Below are positions 8,974 to 17,516 of a stretch of DNA of 64,000 bases, piece by piece. This DNA is from Paenibacillus phyllosphaerae. GTDB lineage: Bacteria > Bacillota > Bacilli > Paenibacillales > Paenibacillaceae. Each line of letters opens with the position of its first letter. Position 1 is the stretch's first letter. Under the pieces are notes generated by a model that saw nothing but the letters and a program-made list of their open reading frames with translations, searched no databases and was not told the DNA's origin. Location of the stretch: the NCBI RefSeq assembly GCF_014192105.1, contig NZ_JACHXK010000026.1, forward strand, positions 1-64,000. Reading direction: 5' to 3'. Both the position numbers and the translations under genes were made by a program.

Positions 8974-9002
8974 ATAGTACCAACGTTTCCCATAATAGTC
9001 AA
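8974..9002 (-). promoter_or_regulatory. Sigma-A promoter of abrB
   Basis: On the minus strand TTGACT (9002-8997) and TACTAT (8979-8974) are separated by 17 bp, upstream of the tandem Spo0A boxes and the abrB start. Confidence 0.75.
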
Positions 9003-9120
9003 CCTTGAATCGCCTGTAAAATCTGGGTAATGTTCTTGTTAGAGCCTATAGAGCAGGGATCTTAAGCCATTACTAGCTTACAATATTATGTCGGGTTTTG
9101 GAAATAGATTTACGACAGTT

Positions 9121-9160
9121 TTCGACATTTTAATAGAACTTGTGTCGAAAGCATGTCGAG
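9121..9160 (+). promoter_or_regulatory. Cluster of Spo0A-box-like sequences upstream of the HD gene
   Basis: TTCGACA at 9121-9127 (reverse orientation), TGTCGAA at 9143-9149 and TGTCGAG at 9154-9160. The first two are perfect 0A boxes. They lie 40-80 bases upstream of a TATAAT at 9202-9207 that precedes the HD gene. Whether they serve that gene or the divergent abrB is not decided by sequence. Confidence 0.5.
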
Positions 9161-9244
9161 TAACTGAATGGAAGCTGTAGGAGACATGCCTAATCTCGCA
9201 TTATAATGGATGGAAAGGTATGATAGTTTAAGGAGGGATAGCCA

Positions 9245-10564
9245 ATGAATGCCAAGCTACAGCCGTTAGCAGAAGAGAAGGTCTTCAAGGACCCGGTGCA
9301 CAAATATATCTACGTTCAGGACCGCACCATCTGGAACCTGATTAATACGAAAGAGTTTCAACGGCTGCGCCGTATTCGACAGCTTGGAACTTCCTATTTG
9401 ACGTTCCACGGAGCGGAGCACAGCCGGTTCTCCCATTCGCTTGGCGTCTACGAGATTACCCGGAAGGTCATCTCGCAGTTCGAGCGTGGCGGATACGCAG
9501 ATTGGCCGCAGGATGAGAAACTCGTCTCGCTTTGCGCCGCACTGCTGCACGATATTGGACATGGTCCATTCTCGCATTCCATAGAAGATGTGTTCGATAC
9601 GCATCACGAGGATTGGACGTGTCGCATTTTATTAGAAGAAACAGAAGTGAACCGCGTGTTAAAAGAGGTCCATCCCGACTTCCCGGAACAGGTCGCCGCC
9701 GTCATCCGCAAGACCTACGAGAAGCCGATTGTCATCAGTCTCGTATCCAGTCAGATGGATGCCGACCGTATGGATTACCTGCTGCGCGATGCATACTTTA
9801 CAGGTGTGAATTACGGCACCTTTGACCTTGAGCGGATCCTGCGCGTCCTTCGTCCTCACCGGGGAAGGATCGTCGTGAAGGAGAGCGGCATGCATGCGGT
9901 AGAGGATTATTTGATGTCTCGCTACCAGATGTACTGGCAAATTTATTTTCATCCGGTTACCCGAAGCTCCGAAATCATCCTGCGGCAAATCTTCCGTCGG
10001 GCCAAAGAGCTAAGTATGAATGGTTATGCATTCAAATGGATGATGGAGCCGATCGCTCGATTGCTTGGCGGTACAATCGATGTGCCGAACTATTTGGCGC
10101 TTGATGAGGCAACGGTTCAGGCGGCGTTCACCCAATGGCAAGCGGAAGAAGATAAGCTGCTGGCGGATCTATGCCGAAGATTCCTGGAACGTAAGCTGTA
10201 TAAATATGTAACGATGGATGAAGCAGACGAAGAACTGTGGGCAAGAATCCGCGGAGAGTTCTCCCGCATCGGCCTTCATCCGGATTACCATCTCGAGATC
10301 GATTTTCCCTATGATCTGCCTTACGCCGTGTATCGCTCCGGCGTGTACGATGCGAAAAAAGACGACAAGTCGCCTATACTGGTACTCGGCCGCGATGACC
10401 AAGTGTACGAGATTTCGGAGCAATCCGATATTGTTCGCTCCATTACAGGCATGCACCGGGGCAAGTACCACCTGTATTACCCCTATGAACCGTTGCTTGA
10501 ATCAGCGGATCAGCTAAGCGAAGAGCTCAGGCAGCTGTTTGAACTGGATAAGGAAGGAGCTTAA
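9245..10564 (+). CDS. HD-superfamily phosphohydrolase (YwfO/COG1078-like)
   Basis: A 439-residue protein with an N-terminal HD domain. The metal ligands are visible as H64 in EHSRFSHS, the HD doublet at 102-103 in LLHDIGHGPFSHS, and a later Asp in QMDADRMDYL. This is the COG1078 pattern of dNTP/nucleotide triphosphohydrolase-like proteins. The B. subtilis relative is ywfO, which is elsewhere in that genome. The ATG follows a strong AAGGAGGG site. Here the gene occupies the place where metG lies in B. subtilis (abrB-metG-tatD). Substrate is unproven; a dNTPase or (p)ppGpp-like activity is possible. Spo0A-box-like sites upstream suggest developmental control. Confidence 0.88.
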   Translation: MNAKLQPLAEEKVFKDPVHKYIYVQDRTIWNLINTKEFQRLRRIRQLGTSYLTFHGAEHSRFSHSLGVYEITRKVISQFERGGYADWPQDEKLVSLCAALLHDIGHGPFSHSIEDVFDTHHEDWTCRILLEETEVNRVLKEVHPDFPEQVAAVIRKTYEKPIVISLVSSQMDADRMDYLLRDAYFTGVNYGTFDLERILRVLRPHRGRIVVKESGMHAVEDYLMSRYQMYWQIYFHPVTRSSEIILRQIFRRAKELSMNGYAFKWMMEPIARLLGGTIDVPNYLALDEATVQAAFTQWQAEEDKLLADLCRRFLERKLYKYVTMDEADEELWARIRGEFSRIGLHPDYHLEIDFPYDLPYAVYRSGVYDAKKDDKSPILVLGRDDQVYEISEQSDIVRSITGMHRGKYHLYYPYEPLLESADQLSEELRQLFELDKEGA

Positions 10565-10572
10565 TTTACATC

Positions 10573-11340
10573 ATGTTAATCGACACGCATACTCACTTGG
10601 ATTCGCATAAATTCGACGAAGACCGTGCAGAAGTCATCGAAAGAGCGCGGGCAGCCGGCGTCGAAATTTTGATTAATATCGGCTTTAATCGGGAGACAAT
10701 TCCGACAACAATCGCACTGGCCGAACAATACGAGTTCATCTATGGCGTTGTGGGCTGGCACCCGACGGACAGCTTGGACTATGGACCTGGCGACCTCGAT
10801 TGGATTGCATCTTTATGCGATCACCCGAAGGTCGTCGCCATTGGTGAAATCGGACTGGATTACTACTGGGACACCTCGCCTAAAGAGGTGCAGAAGCGCG
10901 TTTTCCGGGAACAAATTGAGCTTGCGAAGCAGAAAAAAAAGCCGATCGTCATCCATAACCGGGATGCCCATGAGGATGTTGTAAGCATATTGAAAGAAAG
11001 CAATGCGAAGGAGGTCGGCGGTGTCATGCACTGCTACTCCGGCAGCTGGGAAACGGCGAAGCAATGCCTCGATATGAACTTCTATATCTCGTTCGGCGGA
11101 CCGGTCACGTTCAAGAATGCGCGGGTGCCCAAAGAGGTGCTTGCGAAGGTTCCGCTGGACCGTCTTTTGATCGAAACGGATGCACCGTATTTGGCCCCTC
11201 ATCCCCATCGAGGGAAGCGTAATGAGAGTGCCTATGTTCGTCTCGTTGCCGAAACAGCTGCGGAAATTACAGGAAAAACATTGGCCGAAATCGAGCAAAT
11301 AACGAGTGAAAATGCGCGGAAATGTTTTTCCATTCGATGA
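10573..11340 (+). CDS. tatD: TatD-family metal-dependent hydrolase (YabD)
   Basis: A 255-residue TIM-barrel nuclease-family hydrolase. The metal-binding residues are IDTHTHLD at residues 3-10 (HxH), GEIGLDYYW near residue 92, HNRDAHED, HCYSGS near residue 153 and IETDAPYLAP near residue 202. TatD proteins have 3'-5' DNA exonuclease or deoxyribonuclease activity in the cases studied. The ATG lies eight bases after the HD gene stop, so the two likely form an operon. Length and motifs are typical. Confidence 0.94.
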   Translation: MLIDTHTHLDSHKFDEDRAEVIERARAAGVEILINIGFNRETIPTTIALAEQYEFIYGVVGWHPTDSLDYGPGDLDWIASLCDHPKVVAIGEIGLDYYWDTSPKEVQKRVFREQIELAKQKKKPIVIHNRDAHEDVVSILKESNAKEVGGVMHCYSGSWETAKQCLDMNFYISFGGPVTFKNARVPKEVLAKVPLDRLLIETDAPYLAPHPHRGKRNESAYVRLVAETAAEITGKTLAEIEQITSENARKCFSIR

Positions 11341-11462
11341 AACAAGCTTAAAAAGCAAGGATTTGGGACGATTCGAGCGAAAAAACTATTTTCACCTGGA
11401 TAATTTCCGGTATTTTCACGAGTTTTTCCTTAAAATTCGGTAAAATCGTCCTTTATCGCTTC

Positions 11463-11492
11463 TTTACAATCTGGAGCAAAAGACTGTATCAT
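11463..11492 (+). promoter_or_regulatory. Candidate sigma-A promoter of the riboswitch-yabE unit
   Basis: TTTACA at 11463-11468 and TATCAT at 11487-11492 with an 18-bp spacer. Transcription would begin about 35 bases before the riboswitch aptamer. The gap from the tatD stop (11341) to here is AT-rich with no other visible feature. Confidence 0.5.
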
Positions 11493-11530
11493 TCATTTCA
11501 GAGCTTTTGAAGATGTATTCCTTTTCCAAT

Positions 11531-11715
11531 AACGCTTAATCTCCGAATCGGAGAGCGGGGGAACCAAATGGGGATCTGCAGACGGTCGCTGCAGCAAGCC
11601 GCGTTGAATTCTTCTTGGGGTGAATTTCTAGAAGCGCCTGTATGTAAGACAAGGGCGTGTAGCTAGAATAGGGCGACTCTCTCGCCCGAATCCGACAGCT
11701 AACCTCGCAAGCGAA
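11531..11715 (+). ncRNA. Cyclic-di-AMP riboswitch (ydaO/yuaA motif)
   Basis: The sequence carries the conserved blocks of the ydaO-yuaA aptamer in order: the 5' P1 strand CGCTT, AATCTCCGAATCGGAGAGCG, GGGGGAACC, GGGGTGAATTT, AGGGCGACTCTCTCGCCCGAA, TCCGACAGCTAACCTCGCAAGCG, with the final AAGCG closing P1. This class binds c-di-AMP and normally turns expression off. A strong terminator (11767-11810) lies about 50 bases downstream as the likely expression platform. The controlled gene is yabE, encoding a cell-wall hydrolase-like protein, a common target of this riboswitch class. Boundaries were read by eye. Confidence 0.92.
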
Positions 11716-11766
11716 ATAAGAGAGATCAACCTCGTGCATCCGTTCCATGCTACCCGTGTCCCACAG

Positions 11767-11810
11767 GAAGCCACGAAACAGATCTTCTGTCGTCGGCTTC
11801 TTTTTATTTT
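11767..11810 (+). terminator. Riboswitch-associated terminator
   Basis: The stem GAAGCC-ACGA... pairs with ...TCGT-CGGCTTC, followed by TTTTTATTTT. Its position between aptamer and yabE suits conditional termination when c-di-AMP is high. Confidence 0.88.
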
Positions 11811-12077
11811 GAATTCAAAGCGGTTGTAAGTTTTCTTACGAGCATCCGTCTTGGAATTCGGGGGAATGAAACGCTGCTGCTCCGACATTGGAGATCCCGG
11901 CAGCCATGTTCATTTTGAATAATGCGTAAAGTGGCGACATAGTGTGATTGATGGAGGGGGTATGGGTGGAGTATTTGGGAGAGCGCGTGCGTTTGCACGT
12001 GAAATCTAATAGTCGACGCGTCTAAATCTATTTCATGCGTAACAGGGCGGCGGGGCTATGTAAGGAGGACCGAAGAA
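11811..12077 (+). other. Leader between riboswitch terminator and yabE
   Basis: About 267 bases without a convincing open frame. It holds a CACGTG at 11996-12001 that only weakly resembles parS, and ends with TAAGGAGGA, the yabE ribosome binding site. Nothing else is recognised. Confidence 0.5.
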
Positions 12078-13208
12078 GTGGGCATAATCCAAGTAAAGGA
12101 AACCCATGGGAAACGATCATCCAGCATGTCTTTCGCATTGCGATGGAAGCATGAGAACGTGCGTTTAATTGTACTAAGCGCTATGATCTCAATCGCTATG
12201 ACTTTCATGTTTCTGGTGTTGTTGTACGGAACGGCTGACAAGCGCGTCTCCGTAGTGTTGAATGGACAAGAAACCGTCGTTAAGACGGATCAATGGGTCC
12301 TGCAACGCCTACTGGATGAACAAGCCATTACAGTTGGTCCCTATGATGAGGTGTCTCTACCTCTGACTGGCGGGATCAAAGATGGTGACCGAATTGTTAT
12401 TAATCAAGCAATTCCGCTCACGGTAAAGGCTGACGGCAATGTAAGAACGGTGTACACGACAGAAAGAACGGTACAGGGAGCGATCGATCAGGCTAATATA
12501 TCGATCCGCAGTCAAGACAAAGTAATACCTGCGGTGGATACCGTGCTTACGCCTAATATGAAAGTAACCGTTGTTCGGATCGATAAGCACTATATGCAGA
12601 GCGAACAGAAGGTGCCTTACACCACCGTGAAGAAGAACGATCCGAGCTTGGAGCAAGGCAAGCAGCAGACGGTTCAGAGCGGTCAGGAAGGGCTTGTCGT
12701 AAGTAAGTTTGAGAAAGTGTACGCCGACGGGCAGCTCGTTTCGAAGACGCTCGTGTCCAAGCTAACGCAGACCCAAGCCGTCAACCAAGTGGTTGCCGTA
12801 GGTACGAAAGCCGTCGTGAAGGCGGAAGACGTTACAACGGCTTCGTTGACGAAGCGTGGTGTGTCGTTCAAGGCTAAGAAAATTTTGAAAAATGTGACAT
12901 TAACCGCTTACTCAGCAGGTGTCGCTTCCACAGGCAAGAGTGAGTCACATCCTCAATATGGTATTACCGCATCTGGCGCTCGCGTAACCGAAGGTCGAAC
13001 GATTGCCGTCGATCCGGACGTGATTCCGATTGGCTGGTGGGTGTATATCGAGGGTATAGGCTTCCGACGTGCTGAGGATACGGGTAGTGCGATTAAGGGC
13101 AGCAAGATCGACGTGTATTATGAGAGCGAAGATTACGCCCAGAAGTTCGGCCGTAAGAAGGGCTACACCGTCTACGTCGTGGGGCCGAAAAAGCCTGAAG
13201 CGATCTAG
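12078..13208 (+). CDS. yabE: Cell-wall protein with DUF348, G5 and 3D domains (YabE)
   Basis: A 376-residue exported protein. A basic N-terminus and one membrane segment (about residues 32-52) act as signal anchor. Two DUF348 repeats follow (about 55-95 and 110-150). A G5 domain covers about 180-255 and a C-terminal 3D domain about 270-372, with the conserved Asp residues in AVDPDVIPIG, AEDTGSAIKG and KIDVYY. The architecture matches YabE and the resuscitation-promoting-factor-like wall lytic enzymes, probably peptidoglycan lytic transglycosylases. GTG start with TAAGGAGGA eight bases upstream. A c-di-AMP riboswitch controls it, linking wall remodelling to that messenger. Confidence 0.93.
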   Translation: MGIIQVKETHGKRSSSMSFALRWKHENVRLIVLSAMISIAMTFMFLVLLYGTADKRVSVVLNGQETVVKTDQWVLQRLLDEQAITVGPYDEVSLPLTGGIKDGDRIVINQAIPLTVKADGNVRTVYTTERTVQGAIDQANISIRSQDKVIPAVDTVLTPNMKVTVVRIDKHYMQSEQKVPYTTVKKNDPSLEQGKQQTVQSGQEGLVVSKFEKVYADGQLVSKTLVSKLTQTQAVNQVVAVGTKAVVKAEDVTTASLTKRGVSFKAKKILKNVTLTAYSAGVASTGKSESHPQYGITASGARVTEGRTIAVDPDVIPIGWWVYIEGIGFRRAEDTGSAIKGSKIDVYYESEDYAQKFGRKKGYTVYVVGPKKPEAI

Positions 13209-13268
13209 CGGGCTGCAGGCATCTGTAATTCCATGTTATCGTAATTTCTAAGTATTTATGCCATGATA

Positions 13269-13293
13269 AGAAGAGGCGATGCCTCTTCTTTTT
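13269..13293 (+). terminator. Rho-independent terminator after yabE
   Basis: A stem of about 9 bp (AGAAGAGGC with GCCTCTTCT), 3-nt loop GAT, then TTTTT. Confidence 0.85.
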
Positions 13294-13327
13294 GTACGTT
13301 TGTCCCGAAAGGATGTAAGGGAAGTCC

Positions 13328-14772
<1,445 letters not shown>

Positions 14773-14776
14773 GTTA

Positions 14777-14806
14777 AACCGTGCCAATGGCACGGTTTTT
14801 TATTTT
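14777..14806 (+). terminator. Rho-independent terminator after rsmA
   Basis: A perfect 9-bp stem (AACCGTGCC with GGCACGGTT), 3-nt loop, then TTTTATTTT. Confidence 0.92.
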
Positions 14807-14845
14807 GCCTCGGGTTGCTAAGAAAGTCGAAAAATGAAGAAAAAA

Positions 14846-14859
14846 GTTCCACGTGGAAC
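14846..14859. other. parS-like centromere site
   Basis: GTTCCACGTGGAAC is a perfect 14-bp palindrome that matches the core of the parS consensus TGTTnCACGTGnAACA; only the outermost base on each side differs. parS binds ParB (Spo0J) and is clustered near oriC in Firmicutes, which fits this window. It lies in a noncoding gap. Confidence 0.8.
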
Positions 14860-14877
14860 GTTTAACGAGGTTAATTA

Positions 14878-14891
14878 CCGACAATTGTCGG
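14878..14891. repeat. 14-bp perfect palindrome of unknown role
   Basis: CCGACAATTGTCGG, 18 bases after the parS-like site, is a perfect inverted repeat without loop. It may be a protein-binding site; no specific regulator is recognised. Confidence 0.5.
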
Positions 14892-15238
14892 CTGAGAGTA
14901 AGCTGGGTGGTTTGGCAGAAGAACGTGAAGTTCAGAGGAATTGTGGAAAACAAAGGCGGATGATCTAGGAGGAATGATAAGTAAAGCGTGTCCACGAAGT
15001 GGACGACAAGCGAGGGTCAGCACTTAAGCCGCTAACGCGTCGATGCACCAAGTTTACTCTGAGGGCGGCGGAGGGCGGCGGAGGGGGAAGGGGCGAGGGG
15101 AAAGGAGGTTGTTCAGAGGGCGCGAGGGAAAATGCGGGTCCAGAAGGTCGCATCTCTGGCCTCTTGCATGAGAGGATATAAAAACGGGGTACAAGGGGCA
15201 GCGCCCCAAACCGCCCCTATTTGGGCCCTTACCAAGGG
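14892..15238 (+). other. Noncoding G-rich, structured region before yabG
   Basis: No convincing gene. It contains an inverted repeat GTCCAC/GTGGAC (14990-15004) and a run of G blocks at 15063-15100 with a twice-repeated GGGCGGCGGA, which fits the pattern of a G-quadruplex on the + strand. Two GC hairpins follow, GGGGC/GCCCC at 15195-15207 and GCCCTT/AAGGGC at 15225-15239. Short AUG frames here stop at once or have poor ribosome binding sites. Confidence 0.55.
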
Positions 15239-15267
15239 CACCAATCGCCCGCCCGCCCCATAGGATA
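15239..15267 (+). promoter_or_regulatory. Candidate sigma-K promoter of yabG
   Basis: CACC at 15239-15242 and CATAGGATA at 15259-15267, 16 bp apart, match the mother-cell sigma-K pattern (mACm, 16 bp, CATAnnnTA). yabG is sigma-K dependent in B. subtilis. The predicted leader is short, only about 15 bases before the ATG at 15288. Confidence 0.55.
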
Positions 15268-15287
15268 GACGAAGAGGTGATTTGCCC

Positions 15288-16172
15288 ATGAAGCAGGGGG
15301 ACCTGGTCGTCCGCAAATCGTATGGCGGGGATGTCCTTTTTCGCATCGCATTTATGAATCAGCAAGCGGCTACGCTCAAAGGCACGGACTACCGACTGTT
15401 GGCGGATTCGCCGATCAGCGACTTATCGGTGGTGCGCAACCCGGAGTATACGGGGGCGGCCAGGCTAGCTCGGATCAAGGAGCACGAATCGCTGCGCCGC
15501 ATGCGCGAGCAGCGGGAACAGCAGGCGGTGAAAGGGGAAGAAGAGCTGCGGCGGACGTTCAATCAGAGCCAACAGCCTTTTTTTGAGATGCCGGGCAAAG
15601 TCCTGCATCTGGACGGGGACGCAAACTATTTGAAGAAAAGCATGCAGCTGTATTCGCAGATGCGGGTACCGGCGCACGGAGTCTATGCCCACGAGTCGCA
15701 GATGGCGGATACGGTGTATCGGTTGTTGCCGCAGCTCAAACCGGATATTGTGGTCATAACCGGTCATGACGGCGTGCTCAAGAGCAGGGAGAGCAATGAT
15801 CTGTATAGCTTGGCGAGCTATAAGAACTCGAAGAACTTTGTCGACGCCGTCCAAATCGCACGGAACTATGAGAAAAGCCGGGATGGGCTGATCGTCGTAG
15901 CCGGTGCCTGCCAGTCCCATTTTGAAGCGCTGTTGTACGCAGGGGCAAACTTCGCCAGCTCACCTGGCCGCGTGCTCATCCATGCGCTGGATCCGGTTTA
16001 CGTCGCGATCAAGGCCAGCTTTACCCCGATTCGGGAGACCATTAATCTCTCCGATGTGATCCAAGGGACCATCAGCGGCTTCGATGGCGTAGGCGGAATC
16101 GAGACGATCGGGAAGTACCGAGTGGGGTTGCCGAAGCCAAAAACGTTGACCGGCGTGAAGCCAACTGTTTAA
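15288..16172 (+). CDS. yabG: Sporulation-specific protease YabG
   Basis: A 294-residue protein of the YabG family (peptidase U57), which cleaves spore coat proteins and guides their cross-linking late in sporulation. The N-terminus MKQGDLVVRKSYGGDVLFRI is the family signature. Conserved blocks include VLHLDGD, VYAHESQM, VITGHDGVL and the C-terminal GVGGIETIGKYRVGLPKP. ATG 15288 is preferred to the TTG at 15282, which is too close to the AGAGGTGA site. A candidate sigma-K promoter lies directly upstream. Catalytic residues cannot be assigned from sequence alone. Confidence 0.94.
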   Translation: MKQGDLVVRKSYGGDVLFRIAFMNQQAATLKGTDYRLLADSPISDLSVVRNPEYTGAARLARIKEHESLRRMREQREQQAVKGEEELRRTFNQSQQPFFEMPGKVLHLDGDANYLKKSMQLYSQMRVPAHGVYAHESQMADTVYRLLPQLKPDIVVITGHDGVLKSRESNDLYSLASYKNSKNFVDAVQIARNYEKSRDGLIVVAGACQSHFEALLYAGANFASSPGRVLIHALDPVYVAIKASFTPIRETINLSDVIQGTISGFDGVGGIETIGKYRVGLPKPKTLTGVKPTV

Positions 16173-16228
16173 TATGCCGCTCCGTTTCTCAAATATGCAT
16201 AAAAAATTATAAAATCACAATAATTTTA

Positions 16229-16258
16229 TTGACAGTTTATTGAGTTCGCTGTTATAAT
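16229..16258 (+). promoter_or_regulatory. Strong sigma-A promoter 1 of veg
   Basis: TTGACA at 16229-16234 and TATAAT at 16253-16258, both perfect consensus, with an 18-bp spacer in an AT-rich context. Confidence 0.85.
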
Positions 16259-16266
16259 ATAAAATT

Positions 16267-16295
16267 TTGACAAGCCACCTCCCTTGCGCTATAAT
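16267..16295 (+). promoter_or_regulatory. Strong sigma-A promoter 2 of veg
   Basis: TTGACA at 16267-16272 and TATAAT at 16290-16295, both perfect, with the ideal 17-bp spacer. It begins nine bases after the -10 of the first promoter, so the two are in tandem. Confidence 0.9.
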
Positions 16296-16322
16296 GGACA
16301 AGGAAAGAGGTGGTAGTGGACA

Positions 16323-16595
16323 ATGGCAAAAAATGCGCTGTTGGAGATCAAACGCAGTTTGGAGGCCCATGTGGGTGCCAAGATTCGGCTTCGAGCTAAC
16401 GGTGGTCGCCGAAAGACCATCGAACGTACCGGTGTGTTGGAAGAGATCTACCCTTCTGTATTCATAGTGAAACTGGACCAGGAGTCGCATGCATTCAAGC
16501 GTGTCTCCTATAGCTACGCGGATATTTTGACCGAATCGGTGGAGGTAACCGTAGACAGTGATGATGGCCAGGTTCGCATTACCTATCTGCAATAA
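16323..16595 (+). CDS. veg: Veg protein
   Basis: A 90-residue protein of the Veg family. The sequence KSLEAHVG-like N-terminus, [24 protein letters not shown] (split here by eye into [14 protein letters not shown] and [10 protein letters not shown]) and the [17 protein letters not shown] segment are near-identical across Bacillales. In B. subtilis Veg stimulates biofilm formation by antagonising SinR and also has roles around sporulation. It follows yabG as in B. subtilis. Two perfect-consensus promoters in tandem drive it, consistent with the very high expression known for veg. The ATG follows AGAGGTGG, and a large terminator follows the gene. Confidence 0.96.
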   Translation: MAKNALLEIKRSLEAHVGAKIRLRANGGRRKTIERTGVLEEIYPSVFIVKLDQESHAFKRVSYSYADILTESVEVTVDSDDGQVRITYLQ

Positions 16596-16619
16596 CTTCT
16601 TTCAAATAGCACACCATCA

Positions 16620-16705
16620 GAACGCGCCGGCTTCAAGCCGCTTGAAGGTCTCCCGTTAGTGGAAGCCGCTTCAGGGGGCTTGAAGCAGGAGGCGTTCTTT
16701 TTTTT
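16620..16705 (+). terminator. Large Rho-independent terminator after veg
   Basis: Outer arms GAACGCgCCgGCTTCAAGCC and GGCTTGAAGCaGGaGGCGTTC pair over about 18 bases with small bulges, with further pairing possible inside, then a run of T at 16698-16705. Confidence 0.85.
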
Positions 16706-16731
16706 GCCAAGTTCATGCAGCGGTGCTTTGC

Positions 16732-16761
16732 GCGTAGACCGTCCCCCTTTCACGCATACTA
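16732..16761 (+). promoter_or_regulatory. Candidate sigma-G promoter of sspF
   Basis: GCGTA at 16732-16736 and CATACTA at 16755-16761 with an 18-bp spacer resemble the forespore sigma-G pattern (GnATA, 17-18 bp, CATnnTA). Small acid-soluble protein genes are sigma-G dependent. Confidence 0.5.
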
Positions 16762-16796
16762 GCCGTAACTACGGTATAAGAGGAGGCGCGAAGGCG

Positions 16797-17330
16797 ATGA
16801 GCCGAAGACGCAGAAGCACGATGAGTGAGCAGCTGAAATACGAGCTGGCCAAGGATTTAGGATTCTACGATACGGTGCAAAAGGAAGGCTGGGGCAGCAT
16901 TAAAGCCAAGGATGCCGGAAACATGGTGAAGCGGGCGATTCAGTTGGCCGAGCAGGCCGCCGCCAAGCAATACCAGGAGGCGAATACGTCACAGCAGGTG
17001 CAGCAGGCGGAACAGTACGCCACGGCGAGAAATGCGCGCCAGCAGACCCAACAGCAGCAACCCGAGCAGCAGACAATATCGCAGACGGCTTCTTATATGC
17101 AGCAAACGGGCGCCACGCTGGCCCAGACGCAGACCTTCCATCAACAGGCGCCGATTGGACAGCAGGGGCAAGCTCAGACGTCGCCCTACACCTCTGAGCA
17201 GCCGTACATCGCCCGCTCGCAGCGCCCGTTAGAACAGAGCCAATCCCAGCAGCCGTTTAATGCGGCCGCTTATGCCGTGCCATCCAACACGGAAGCACAG
17301 AACAGCCAAAGCCCGATGTACCGCAATTAA
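16797..17330 (+). CDS. sspF: Small acid-soluble spore protein SspF with a long Gln-rich tail
   Basis: A 177-residue protein. Residues 1-57 match alpha/beta-type spore protein SspF ([20 protein letters not shown], then [15 protein letters not shown]), which in B. subtilis is only 61 residues long. Residues 58-177 form a low-complexity tail rich in Gln, Ser, Thr, Ala and Pro with no known domain. The core should bind and protect spore DNA in the forespore; the role of the tail is unknown. ATG 16797 is chosen because GAGGAGG lies 10 bases upstream and it gives the family N-terminus. The frame is open further upstream but runs into the veg terminator. A sigma-G-like promoter precedes it. Confidence 0.88.
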   Translation: MSRRRRSTMSEQLKYELAKDLGFYDTVQKEGWGSIKAKDAGNMVKRAIQLAEQAAAKQYQEANTSQQVQQAEQYATARNARQQTQQQQPEQQTISQTASYMQQTGATLAQTQTFHQQAPIGQQGQAQTSPYTSEQPYIARSQRPLEQSQSQQPFNAAAYAVPSNTEAQNSQSPMYRN

Positions 17331-17339
17331 CGCCCGCAA

Positions 17340-17441
17340 GCTAAGACGTGAAGACGTCCTAATGGCCGTCTTTTAAGCTCGCAAGAGGACCGCAATCATT
17401 GTGGATCCCCCTTTGCGAACTAACGTCTTAGCTTTTCTTTT
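17340..17441 (+). terminator. Terminator after sspF
   Basis: A perfect 10-bp repeat GCTAAGACGT / ACGTCTTAGC encloses about 73 bases, including an inner AAGACG/CGTCTT hairpin, and is followed by TTTTCTTTTT. The long loop makes folding less certain. Confidence 0.7.
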
Positions 17442-17516
17442 TGCCTTTTGCTAAAATAGAGATTATTGCCTATCGAAGGCGGATGCGAATCGTAGATGAG
17501 CGGGTGACAATGGACG

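Noticed and set aside
11986-12001. A second CACGTG with partial parS similarity before yabE
   Set aside because: It has about four mismatches to the 16-bp parS consensus, too many to call.
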